NCBI GenBank assembly: GCA_030248065.1
Contig: JASAMV010008944.1
Coordinates: forward strand, 31,595-95,594
Direction of reading: 5' to 3'
DNA from: Rhynchonema sp. JSB1_4
Lineage: Eukaryota > Nematoda > Chromadorea > Monhysterida > Xyalidae
DNA length: 64,000 nucleotides
The notes under the pieces are model-generated. The model was not told the origin of the DNA. It worked only from the letters and a program-made list of their open reading frames with translations, and searched no databases. The position numbers and the translations under genes were made by a program. Of the stretch, positions 1-11,180 are shown piece after piece (position 1 is the first letter of the stretch; every line of letters starts with the position of its first letter).

Positions 1-3000
1 GGACCGTTGATCGGAGAGTTACAGGATGGAAAGAGTGTGACATTGAGTGATGGGAGAGTGATTAGACCCGAACAGGTAACAGAAAACGCCTGAGAGATTT
101 GCTTGTTTGACATACATGAGCAAAGTTAATAAAAGGCGGATGGCAGACTGTTTCTTTATCGGCTTTTGGCAGACGGAGACGGAATTTGTCATGTGTTATT
201 TAGGACCGTATTTTGTGATGGACTTGGCTCACTAATTTTGAAAAGCGTAAAGTTATTCGTTTGAGTTAGGAATACAGCTTTTACACCGGTCAAAATCAGT
301 GCGTCAACCGTGCCGCGAAACACGGCCCGAGCGAGACATCGACACAGTCCACATCCATTCGCCATTTTTTCGGTCGCAGTCAGTGCGGGATTTCGTTGCC
401 TTTTAGCTCAAAAGACCGATATTTTCTATCATTCCGCAGGTAATCAAAGACGTGCGCCAAGATCCCGAATCTGTGCTGGTGGTTGATTGTCCATCCAGCG
501 GATTCCTGTCGGCGTTGACCTCAAGCCAACAGTTGAATGAAATTAAGCAACAAAATGTGACACTGGTTGTGCACTTTAGTGATGAAAATGTGTATGACAC
601 GGCCGAGTATCAGGATTGGATGACATCTTTCGGAGACAGTACCAAGCACATGGGTGAGTTTATTTTCCACTAATATTGGTCGTTATCAAACGTGGTTATT
701 GATTCAGCCTTGTTTACCACAAAGCAAAAATTTTGACCTGCGTGAAACGTTTTCAGTGCATGCGGGCATTTAATTCCACGTTTGACATCGACCTGATCTG
801 AACAGAAAAATGCAAAACTTATATTTCCGAATTTTTCAGTTGTGAATGGTCGTGCGCCGAGTGTGTGCCATGTGGAAAAGACCATGTGGCATCAGGCGCA
901 TTTGCACGCTGTGCATCCATTGGTGTACCCGAAATTGCACTACAGGTAAGAAGGTCAGGTGATCGGCAGTTTATGTGAGAAAATTGACGTATAAATACAA
1001 CATGTATTGTGCTTGCACCAGTTTTCGTTGAGCAGAACATCGTCAGTAAGTGCTCGACGTGCACACGTGGCATCAGAGTTGATTCTGAACTTTCCTTACT
1101 TGCCTTTTGGCAAGTTGACTGACAATATTTGAATGCCACACAAACTATTATACGTTACTTCCCAATGCTGTAAATTCCCTTAATATATGCTTGATATATG
1201 GCAAGTAATCAGAAAAGTCACTTGCCAAATGGCAAGTAATCCAAAAATCTGCTTGCCAAACTGAGAATTTACTTGCAAATCGCAATTGTCTATTAGAAAA
1301 ATATTCCCTCACCACAGACAAACCGGTGAGAGGGGGTTTTATGCCGGTGTCAAATAGGGTTAGAGAGATGTCGGCTGTCGGGTGTCGGGTGCCAAAAAAG
1401 TGTAGGTGTCGGGTGTCGGGTACCCCCAGATGTCGGGTGTCGGGTTTTTTCGGACCCGACACCCGACACTTACGGTTCAAAACATCAGTATTGCTGAGAG
1501 AAGAATTTTGAGAGAAAATTTTCTTCGAACCAAATGTTTCCGAAGACGCAGAATGTGACATTTTGATGTCTATTTCGTGTGAAAATACTTGAATTCAGTG
1601 ACTTGAGCCAAAAAATTGCACTCATGATGCAAATGAGCAAAAATTTGCCTGTTTTTGTTCCAAAAACAGGTGTCGGGTGTCGGGTTTTTTTTCAAAAACT
1701 AGATGTCGGGTGTCGGGTTTTTTGCAACTGTCGGGTGTCGGCTTTTTTCTGAGATGTCGGGTGTCGGGTACTTCTAGATGTCGGCTGTCGGGTGTCGGGT
1801 ACCCCCCCCCCCCCCGACCTCTAACCCTAGTGTCAAATAATACTCCTTGTGCCAACCTGTTTTTATTTTTTAGTTCAGTTCCTGCCGACGACCAACAATC
1901 ATGTACATCCGCCAATGTGATGTTTGCCCAACCAAAACTGCGATTCTGGCTTCGATCTCGACATGGTTCACGTTTCGATCTGACTGGTCTTCATAATGAA
2001 GACTGGATCACACCCGATCACCCTGGAGATTCAGGCGCTATCGCACCGGTCGCGCTTCAAACTGCGCAATCGGAAGCGCAATCGCAATCGGATGGAACGG
2101 GGAAATTCTCTGGTCAGTTTGTTTCCAACGTAAATATGCATGTGACTTTGTCTTTTTCTATCCTGTTTTTATTTAGGCCTGCTTGAGGAAAGGCGGACAC
2201 CCAGTGAAGAGGCGGTGGAATACTGCCGAACACTGCGTGAATTTGGTTTGTTTGTTTGATGTCTACCTGCACTACCAATGTGTGACGTGGTTGTTTCGCA
2301 GCATTCAGTTTGGTTGCTGCATTGTTGATTTTATCATTTTCGGGATCACGTTCTGGTGCACTGTCCGTCTGTGAAAACAAGACTAACACTGTCAAGTCAC
2401 GGCTGTTACATGACTTTTTTAGAATTCGCCACCGATTTCGTTGGCGAGCGTTACCCCGAAGTTTACATGTTGGGTACATGCTCAGCCGTACCGAGTAGGT
2501 ATCGTAATGTGAGCGGCATTTGGGTGAATGTCAATGAAACATCATCCCTGTTGATGGACTGTGGTGAAGGTGGGGTTTCGGATGCTTGACACGATTTAGC
2601 TTATTCTTTGATGATTTTTGTTTGACTGACATTGGATGATCAGTGTGATCTGGCCTTGCTTGATCATGCGATGTTTTGCAATAAAGATATTTCGCAATTC
2701 ACCGATCGATCATTCAGCTAATGGAGAACTTTCACGCTGGTTAAAATCGATGTTTTAAGTGCAGCTCAAAATGTACATAATCCAGACAAAACGGGACCGG
2801 GCCGATCAACAAGTTTGGCATTTATGTTTTTCCAGGCACCTACAATCAACTGTACCACTTGCTGGGCCCTGACAGATGCGATCTCACGCTGGCAAATCTT
2901 AAATTTGTCTTTCTGTCGCACATGCATCAAGATCATTACTTGGGTATTTTCACTATGTTGAAGGAACGACGAAACGCGTTGCGCAGACTTGGTTGGCAGT

Positions 3001-4592
3001 ATTTTCTTCGAATTGCTTTGTAATGTGAATTGTGTAACGTGTTTTTAATTGCCCGTTTCGACCTGATTTTGTAGACTGACCCGGGCGGTGCACCCGGTCA
3101 TCGTCAGTGTGAGTTCAGCACATGTCCGCGAATGTGGCACCAGAAACATCAGCTAGCTTGTTGTACGGTCGCATCAAGCATCGCTACTTTAAAATTCAAT
3201 TTTCCTTCGCAGGTCTGCCTCACACGCCGATCTACATGATGGCCAGTGCGCTGATCTTCAATATTTGCAAATTATACGATCAACTAATTGAACCGCTGGG
3301 TAACTACGCCCACAAAATTCACACGAAACGCACAGACATTGAAACATTGGACAATGCAGCTAAATGCGCTGGTTGGTGGATGGTAATAAGGGTGTCGTTG
3401 GGAAGAGTTACATGAGAAGTCAGCTCACGGCTCAGAAATATGCGAATATTTTGAGCAGTTATGATGCACGATAACACCAAGATCGATTATTGGCAGCTAG
3501 ATTGGATCACGTGTGCACCAACTGATTTTTCTTTTTCCTGTTCGGTCACATCATGACTTTTTGTTCATAAATGAATGGCGATTTGGAACAATTGGATGTC
3601 ATCAACATTGATTGGGTTGCAGGTCTACAATCGATCGAGCACGTCAAGGTCAATCACCCAATGATGGCTTATGGCCTGGTGGTGGTCACGGCTGATGGCA
3701 TCAAGCTTGTCTATTCGGGGGACACTCGACCATGCGATGAATTGATTGCTGCTGGCCAGGATGCACATCTGCTTATTCATGAGGTTGGCGTGGTAGGACT
3801 TAGCTGATTAATTTTGCGAGTTTGTGCAATGCTAAGGGTGGGGCGCAATTTCCATTCCCGCTTGGTGGCCTGACCGTGACCAAAGAACCAACTGTCCGAT
3901 ATCAAGTCGGTGATCGGGTCGGTGTCGTCGACCGATCACATCATTTGGTACAGTAGTAGATCCAATGCAATCCATCTGCTGTGACCGGTCACCAACCTTA
4001 GTACCAGCTAATATCGCATAAACTGGTGTTTGTGCTGTTCACAGGCCACATTCGAAACTGGTATGAACGCTGACGCCATCTTGAAACGACACTCAACGGT
4101 TGAGGAGGCTGTGGATGTTGCACAGAAAATGAGGGCCAAATGCACGTTGCTCACACATTTCAGGTTGGGCTAGTGATGCTCTTTGTGTCTGTTGCTGTTG
4201 TTTATTTTACTTCTTGGAACGACGAGAAAAGAAGTTTTTTTCCTCTGTGATTGGAGTCGCACTGACGATGTCTTGGTGCCAATTGCCAATCACAGCACCA
4301 TTTTCAGTGTTACATTTTCAGTCCCCGTTACGCGCGAATTCCCCTTCTTCCCGCTGATCTGCCCTCCAACATCAGTGTGGCCAGTGACTTCATGTGCGTC
4401 ACGGCGGGGCAATTTGCCAAAATCGGCAAGCTCGTTCCCGCGCTGCAGAAGGTGTTCGAAACTGACATCACCTTTTTGCATCAGGAAACGAAACGCAGAA
4501 TTCAGAAGGAGAAAAGGGAGGAAATGGATAGGGAAAGATTGGGCCAACAGACAATGGAATCATCGTCGAATAATATTGGATGTGATAAATAG
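1..4592 (+). CDS. ELAC2: Long-form tRNase Z (ELAC2-like), 3' part of gene
   Basis: This endonuclease removes 3' trailers from precursor tRNAs in nucleus and mitochondria. The 5' end lies before the window. Exons read from frame and splice sites: 1-75, 440-653, 840-945, 1874-2112, 2177-2245, 2423-2569, 2836-2991, 3213-about 3370, 3623-3783, 4045-4163 and 4322-4592 (TAG). The joined reading shows the amino-half start GPLIGELQDGK, then the catalytic half with YMLGTCSAVPS, the dinuclear zinc motif HMHQDH, VYSGDTRPCDEL, LLIHEATFETGM and LLTHFSPRY, in the order of human ELAC2. The C-terminal tail is rich in K, R and E. The intron after 945 carries a hAT-like MITE, and other introns hold short dispersed repeats. 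Every zinc-binding motif is present, so the gene looks functional. The donor of the 3213 exon is the least certain boundary. Confidence 0.93.
1355..1829. mobile_element. hAT-like MITE with TGTCGGGTG word array
   Basis: A 475-bp element in a tRNase Z intron. It is flanked by a perfect 8-bp duplication GTGTCAAA (1347-1354 and 1830-1837). The ends are inverted: TAGGGTTAGAGAG on the left and CCTCTAACCCTA on the right. Both terminal thirds are packed with iterations of TGTCGGGTGTCGGG (and its reverse, around 1460), and the unique core is AT-rich. An 8-bp duplication and TAGGG/CAGGG-type ends are typical of the hAT superfamily. There is no transposase, so it is non-autonomous. Small reading frames across it on both strands are by-products of the word array. 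The run of C at 1802-1815 may have an uncertain length. Confidence 0.88.
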
Positions 4593-5267
4593 ATGTTTTG
4601 TGCATTTTTTTGTTTGAGCCCTGATCCGTGCTGTGCTCGACGATTGTCTACAGCTCCCCAGCTTCCAAGTTTTATGTGGTTCGCTATGTGAAAGATAGAT
4701 TAGTTGTCGTTCCAAGCCTAAAAACAAAGCCTGAATATGCCACAGCGCTTAGGCAGGACCGCTTGGCTATTGCTCAACGCTAGGCCAAAGCCTAAATGCA
4801 AGTGTAAGCCTAAACGTAACCACATGCTTAACCTTGGCCCTAGTTCTCCAGCATCTCCCACAAACCTGACGGATGATCACGGGTGGAGGAGCAGGACTTG
4901 GAAACTGGGGAGTTTATGCAATCTACTATGCTGGTCAAAATTGTGCCTGGTTGTCAATGCTCTTAAAAATATATTGCCAGATTTTGAATGAAATAGTTCT
5001 CGGATCATTTTGATAGGAACAAATAAAAACAACCTTTGGTCAGTCGTTGTGTCGTTGGTGAATCGCTATGGGTGTCATCTGGGTGCTTTCCCAAAAAGCC
5101 TTTGGTTCTGGTCTTTACCGACAAAACGATTGATAGGGAAAGCTCAAATAACAAAAATAGAATCGTTATCAACGCAGGTCGATTTTAGAAGCTGCGGGTG
5201 CAAATGACAACATGGCCCAAAAGAGTCTTCGATTTTGCTGAAGGTGGAGGCGCATGCTTCATCCAAT
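4593..5267. other. Intergenic spacer between tRNase Z and TRMT10
   Basis: No convincing gene. It holds the tRNase Z 3' UTR and presumably the 5' region of the first TRMT10 gene. A short patch at about 4715-4830 has several GCCTAA-like hexamers in imperfect spacing. No tRNA fold or terminal inverted repeat was seen. Confidence 0.5.
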
Positions 5268-7402
5268 ATGGCTCTATGCAACAGTCTAGTGGGAAACGAT
5301 GATTCTAAATGCGAGTCGTCCTCACGCGACGAAGAAGAGAAATCAGCAAGCAACAATTGTGGCGACCAGGCAGCTGAGGCGGAGCAGCCACTTTCAAAAA
5401 AACAACAGAAAAAGCGGAAACGACTCGAGTTGAAACGAAAGTTATGGGAGGAAAGAAAGGTCGGTTGGAGATTGAAATAACTACGTTTTGATAAGTGGTT
5501 GTGCAAAGTATAACTTACAGGGAGAACGTCGGTCTCGCGATAAAGAACGAAAGAAGAAGAGGTTGGCTGATCTTCGAGCACAAGGTTGATTTGTTAGCTT
5601 TTTGTACAACTTGTTGCTGCAATGTTTTCGTTTGCAATTAGAAATGTTTGGCTCATCGTGATCTGGTATGCATATGCATGTTGGTTCTTGCCAATTGCGT
5701 AGCTTGATGCACAGACCTCCACAACCAACTCTATCCAATAGACTAACACTCTTGAAGCATCTTGATTTAGGTGTACCCCTGCCACCCGATCGCAAACGAC
5801 TCAAAGCACACACACTGGCCACATCAAAGTGCAAACAGAGGATCGCTATTGATATGGCCTATGACGATTTGATGTCCGATAAGGATCGATGCCAGTTGGT
5901 TTTTTTAAATTACAATTTGTCATTCATGTTCGTTCGTGCTTGTTTCTTTTATCAAAAGTACTTCAGATGTGTGCACCAACTTGCCTTCTGTTACGCTGCC
6001 AACCGTCGGCTGCCTGACCCGACACAATTGTATGTCGTGCATTTCACTGGGCACACCCGACAGGTAGTGCATGTTGTTGTTTGATCGGATTTAGTCTGTT
6101 CACTGCTTGCTATTATAGTTTGGCCATATTTTGCGAAATACACATGTATGTCCAAAGTCCAAATAGTGATACCGGTATTGCAAACGTAGTAGGTTTTGCA
6201 TTTCTATGTATTTTTTAACTTGTGGATTGATCTTTGCATTATTTTCGTTCATTCCTTTCCCTTGTTTAATGCTGCCCGTGAAATATTACTGTATGGGCTT
6301 AAATTCTTGGAGAAATGTTTCAACTGCTCTTTGGGACAGTCAACAGGAGATAGATTTATGGATGGAAGCCACTTTTGCATCATCATCTCTTGCTGTCCAA
6401 ACACAACTGTGAGCATGGTACCATGGGCAGTTTTCTACCGACCACAACTGTGAAACATCATTCAGATCTACGACTCCGTGCCGCACCGTGCCAACTGGGA
6501 CATCAATGTGCGTGCCGAATCACTCAGTGACCTGTTCAATGCATCTGACATTGTCTACCTGACCAGTGATAGCGAGAATGTGATTGAGGTGTTGGATGAC
6601 ACTAAAGTTTATGTGATTGGGGGGCTCGTGGATCACAATAGTCACAAGGTGCGCTGCTTTGAGGCTTAGTTTTTTATTCGACTTTTCTGGTTGCCAGTCG
6701 GTGACGGATTTTTTAGTTCGTTCTAGCAAGATGTTCGTTAGTCATTTTTGAATGACAGATATTTCGAAATTTACTGCTGCCACTAATTGTGACGTGCGTA
6801 GAAAGTTTCCTAACTCACGCTTTCCAATCGGATCACCAAGTATGCTATCAGTCTAGTCAAGATATTGGCGTGAGAGTAACGTGGTATATTGTAGCATTTA
6901 TAATAAGTGGCCTTTCCATTTCCATGTGCTTGAGCTGCTGCCGCCAGTCGTGGATTTACCAGGAACTGACCTGGTGATGTATTGAAGAAAGCCAGCGGTC
7001 TAATCGGATCTCGCACTTGCATTCTATCTTCAGGGCGTATGCCATAACCGTGCCGTGAAACATCAGTGGGCGCACGGCCGTTTGCCAATCGATCAGTTCA
7101 TCAAATTGAAATCGCGTCAAGTGCTCACCGTTAATCATGTTTTTGAAATTCTGGCCAATTTCATACAACATCAGAATTGGGAGCAAGCTTTCCACGCAAT
7201 CATTCCGAAGAGGAAAGGTGTCGAAGCGAGAAAGAACGCAAAAGAGAGAAATCGAGGGAAAAATGATGAGAAAACGACGAAGTTCGCTGAAACTCAAGCG
7301 CAAGATGAGCTGATCAGGTGTGAGAGCGTAGAGGTGACGATGGCCGAAAATGAGGCAATTGCGGAGGCAAATACGAACAAAGGTCTGAAGTCAAGTGAAT
7401 GA
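5268..7402 (+). CDS. TRMT10A: tRNA (guanine-9-N1)-methyltransferase, TRMT10 family, copy A
   Basis: SPOUT-class enzyme that methylates G9 of tRNA with S-adenosylmethionine. Exons: 5268-5459, 5521-5584, 5771-5898, 5967-6063, 6466-6648 and 7034-7402 (TGA). I chose the ATG at 5268 (MALCNSLVG) because no upstream ATG is in frame. The N-terminus is acidic, then strongly basic ([15 protein letters not shown]), as in this family. The SPOUT fold follows: [39 protein letters not shown] (with the Asp proposed as catalytic), GRLPIDQF and [10 protein letters not shown], ending in PKRKGV. These match the order in human TRMT10A. The tail is charged and low in complexity. It lies head-to-tail with copy B, 312 bp upstream of it, which points to tandem duplication. 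The symbol is assigned by family resemblance; the A versus B subtype is not certain. Confidence 0.9.
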
Positions 7403-7714
7403 TACGTCAATCAAGGTTGAGAAAGCAACCAATCGTGTTACCGATTGTGGTGTGTCTTCTTGACTTTGTGATCAACACACTTGTTGTGCATTACGTTGTG
7501 TGTATGTAAACATGGTGTGTCAATAGAGCGTGCTTTTGAAATGGATGATTTGTGTTTTTGGCAAACCAGCACTCCACAAGTGCTGTTATATATCTGTTGG
7601 TACGTGCTCAAGTTAGCAAATGTGTCTGCATGTATGCATATGATTGCAGACGTATTGTCTTGTTTGTTGGTCAATGTTCATCTCTCGTGCGCTGTAAATC
7701 TGTCAGAAGCTGGG
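7403..7714. other. Spacer between the two TRMT10 copies
   Basis: About 310 bases with no clear gene. A reading frame in phase with copy B extends upstream to about 7481, but it holds several Cys/Val-rich residues unlike the family, and an acceptor-like ctgtcag at about 7700-7706 makes the ATG at 7715 a better start. Confidence 0.4.
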
Positions 7715-10700
7715 ATGGAGGAAACGACTGAATCTGTACATGATAATACGGGCAGGACTGGCGCCAAGATCTGCGGCGAGAAACTGGATCAACAGGAACC
7801 GTCAAGCGAGACGGCGATAATGGGTGGCCCGAAAAGACGTCGCAAGAGGCACAAACATCGGAAGGCCAAAAATCGGGGCAAGAAGAAGCACGGCAAGGTG
7901 CAGGCACATTTTCTTGGCACGTCCGTCATGAGTAAATGCGCCACGAGTGGTGTGCCGTGTCCCGCTGCCACCGATGTGCCCCACTTGGAGCCAACTTGCA
8001 GCAGCACAAGTAATAATAACCAGTCATCGAATTCCGTCTTTCCCAAACCCCGATACCCGAACATGCACAAGCATGGGGGCAAACGAAAGGAACGGATCGA
8101 AATGCAGTGCTCTACACGAAATCTTGCAGCTCAAGGTTTGTGGCTGTGCTGTGCCGTTTCTCACTCCGACTTGGGTTGGGGGCTCTGACACGAACCCGAC
8201 AGTCTCTCTTGCAAATGTTGCTTTCTAAAGGTACAAGATCATGAATAAGTATCGGCCATAACCTCTTGTTTGTTGCAATTTACATTTTGCATTGCATTTC
8301 TTTCGCATTGTGATTTTTGAATGTTATTCTCAGATCACGTTTAGCTAACAATTCTTGGGCAAATCTCTGGTGTGTGACCCGACTGTTGCTGCGATCCCGA
8401 CAAAGCCGACACCGGTCTTGTAATTATGCTTCTTTCACTTAATCTTCTTATTTATGTATTATTGAGTGGGTGTCGACGCTATAAACTAACTAACAAAGCC
8501 GACACCCGACAGTTCCCGAAACCTAGTGAGTCTTGCAGCGTGTTTGGTTGCCCGTTTTGACCGGTTAAGGTGTGCACCTGGCCATCGTCAGTGATTTCAA
8601 AAACATTTGCTAGCTTTTTCATGCTCACATAAGAACCCAAACAAAGTTGCTGCCTTTTTCAGTTTCCCAATTGTCCCCACTGTCAAACGACAAGCGAAAA
8701 CGACGTGCAATGAATGAATCGAACAATCAGCAAATCATTGTGATCGACATGGCTGACGACAACGCATCCGTTTCTGGCGAACAAAAGTCGACATTGAGGT
8801 CGAGATGCCATAGGTATATTTGGGGTCATGTGGTCATCTCTGGTGCACAGGCAAAGCAATCAGCCAAGCAGCATACCACGTTACTGTGGAAGTTAATTGC
8901 ATATTCGGCTTCTTACAAAGTGACCGTTCGATGAAGTTTGTTTACTAAAACCTCCTTCATAAATCAGGGCCATATCGGAATTGCACAAGTGCTACGACGC
9001 CAATCGCCAACTGTCGAATCCAATGCAGCTGCACGTGGTTGACTTCAATGGTCGGACTCGGGAGGTGAGTCTTTTTTCGCACAGATGGTGTAAAACAAGG
9101 GCGAATCCACGGGGCCATTCCCCCTTTGGTCCATTTGGCCCATGAAGGGGAGGAAAGGGGACCCCTTAAATTGCAGGAATTTCACTCTGATACGGTTCAG
9201 AAGTCAAAGATAGCGCGCTTCGCGCATCATACGGATTCAAGTACTAATTTGAGACACTGGCCACCAGACATTCCAATGGCCAACTACTGTATGAGACCAA
9301 CTTGTATCTGAGTGGAGCTACCCCTTTAACAGAAACCACAATTAAATACGTAATCGTGCAAAGATGGGAACAGACAAATATTTCGAGCTTCGATAGTTCT
9401 GATTTCGGCCAGCGTAAACTTGTTCCTTTTGCGCTGCTCTCCACCTCACAATCTCAATCAATTTCGAAGTGGTTCTCATTTACGAGAGTCATGTCATGTG
9501 ATGAAGACAGATCCGATCCCCCAATTACGAAGTTTTATGCTAGATGTCATTTTATGATTCGGGATCGGACGCGGGTGCGTGGGTGTGGGTGTGTGGTTCC
9601 TAAGGGTCGGTGTGGGTGTGTGACACTTTCAAATGTGTGGGTGGGTGGGCTTTTCAACAGCGTTGGTGACGCACACCCACACCAACAAAAGGAGCAAATT
9701 TTTTTCAGCATTGATGTTTTGCCTTTGAAAAGAATGATCAATTCTTGGATGTTCAATCAATTCAACGTTGATGTTTTCAGGCTGGAAAAAACGGGGTTTT
9801 GTTAAAACATGAAATTGCTGTGGGTGTGTGGGACCCCCCAGATTCCGATCTCTGTTTATGATTTCATGTTGTCAGCAAAATTGCATCTATAAATAAACAG
9901 AGATAACAGGTTTGTCACCTGGCATGTTCGCACTCGTCCTGGGTTTCTTAAAAGGACGAAATGACAAAACTCACTGCCGTTAGTTGCATCATAATTCCAT
10001 TACAGTTGTACGATGCATCATCGATTCGCGACCACTGGGACATCCATTTGACCACCGATTCACTCGATGAAACATTCAATCAGCGTGACATTGTCTACCT
10101 GACCAGTGACAGTGACCAAGTGCTTGAAACATTGGACAACGATAAAATCTATGTCATTGGGGGACTGGTCGATTATGACAATCAGGTCAGGACTATCTCA
10201 TAAGTAATAATATGAATTGTGCATCTTGTTTTTGTCACCCATTTCTACTGAAATACTAATCTGCGCGCGCGATATTGTACATAGTATAATATGTAAATTA
10301 ACGAATGTTTCTGGATTTTCTGAAAGCTGAAATGTCGGGCAGCAAAAACTTGATCGAATGGAAAGTCCAACGCCGTCACATCGGAATGTCCCGAGTTCAA
10401 GAAACTGTCATGTTTAAGATGTGCAGATCTGATTTGATCACCAATTTCAACACCAACCTGAATTTCAGGGTGTGTGTCTGCAACGAGCCGTCGACCACAA
10501 CTGGTGTCACGCGCGTCTACCGATCGACCAACTAGTTGGCAATATGCCAATTGCGCTCAGATCCAGTCACATATTCCGAATGTTGCGTGATTGTCAGCTG
10601 CATCACAACTGGGAACGGGCGTTTTATGCGTCGTTTTCGAAGGACGAATTGGCAACCGTGACCCTGCCAGCACAGTATCCGGGCAGTGCTGAGGCACACA

Positions 10701-10906
10701 AGATGAAAAGGAAGCAACCAAGATTTCGGCACCAGAACAGTCCAAAGCGCGCGAATGTCGAGCCGGCGACCCCTCCAAGCCGCGGAGCTTTCTCACTGAA
10801 ACGCAAAGAAGACCGTGTGAATCATAAGAAAACTGACAAACCCAAAAATCTGAAACAGAAATCTTTTGTTCGCCGTGGTCTGAGTCATCGTCTGATACAA
10901 ATGTGA
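7715..10906 (+). CDS. Diverged TRMT10-family protein, copy B
   Basis: Second TRMT10-like gene in tandem. Exons: 7715-8135, 8663-8813, 8968-9064, 10006-10185 and 10469-10906 (TGA). The N-terminus is longer than in copy A and holds a dense basic stretch (GGPKRRRKRHKHRKAKNR), a likely nuclear or nucleolar signal and RNA contact. The SPOUT core is recognisable: [44 protein letters not shown]. The next motif is eroded: copy A has [10 protein letters not shown], while copy B has ALRSSHIF, so part of the SAM-binding or dimer region is changed. The proposed catalytic Asp of GLVD is kept and all exons stay open, so this is a diverged paralogue rather than an obvious pseudogene. It may have another substrate or have lost activity. 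Introns hold a LINE remnant (8414-8492) and a GTGGGTGTG-rich repeat. Confidence 0.82.
8414..8492 (+). mobile_element. 5'-truncated retroposon fragment, ACTA-tailed
   Basis: A 79-bp insertion bordered by a 13-14-bp duplication ACAAAGCCGACACC (8400-8413 and 8493-8506, overlapping the tail by a base or two). Its body is nearly identical to the last part of the longer insertion at 11825-12390 and it ends in the same CTATAAACTAACTAA tail. Variable long duplications plus a 5' truncation at a fixed 3' tail are the signature of target-primed reverse transcription. It landed in CCCGACA/TGTCGGG-rich DNA, itself a likely remnant of the word-array MITE seen at 1355-1829. Confidence 0.82.
9557..9850. repeat. 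GTGGGTGTG-rich repeat, possible MITE
   Basis: An intron segment of TRMT10 copy B with iterated GTGGGTGTG words near its left part, the reverse complement CACACCCAC at about 9670, and again GTGGGTGTGTGGGACC at about 9820-9835, around an AT-rich core. The layout resembles the word-array hAT-like elements elsewhere in the window. Possible end motifs are ATCGGA-like on both sides, but I found no exact target-site duplication, so the limits are approximate. Confidence 0.45.
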
Positions 10907-11180
10907 TCGTAATCTCGATTCGATTTTTATTCAGCACTGCTGCTGTGATTTTATCAACTGCGCAGTGCGTATAATTTGGCATGATAAATTTTCGAAGCAG
11001 TGTATCGCAGGTTGTCTTTGTGGTGTTCTGTAGTTGTACAATAAAATCAACATTGTTCCACTCAATGACACTGTTACCTTGCCATCATAAGATTGTTTCA
11101 CGATAATCATTGTCCTTATTTATGCAGAGCACAGGATTCTGTCACTACATCTGCCACTCCCGTGATCCTCTCGAATCAAC
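10907..11180. other. Spacer between TRMT10 copy B and TSPO
   Basis: AT-rich, no gene seen. It contains AATAAAA at about 11039-11045, a plausible polyadenylation signal for TRMT10 copy B, and presumably the TSPO promoter. Confidence 0.4.

Noticed and set aside
1326..1915. Repetitive frames (CRVSG / DTRHL repeats) as repeat proteins
   Set aside because: They are translations of the TGTCGGGTG word array of a MITE lying in an intron.
4715..4830. Cluster of GCCTAA hexamers resembling nematode telomere repeats (TTAGGC)
   Set aside because: Only a few hexamers with irregular spacing and other bases between; not a tandem array, so chance or a decayed repeat is as likely.
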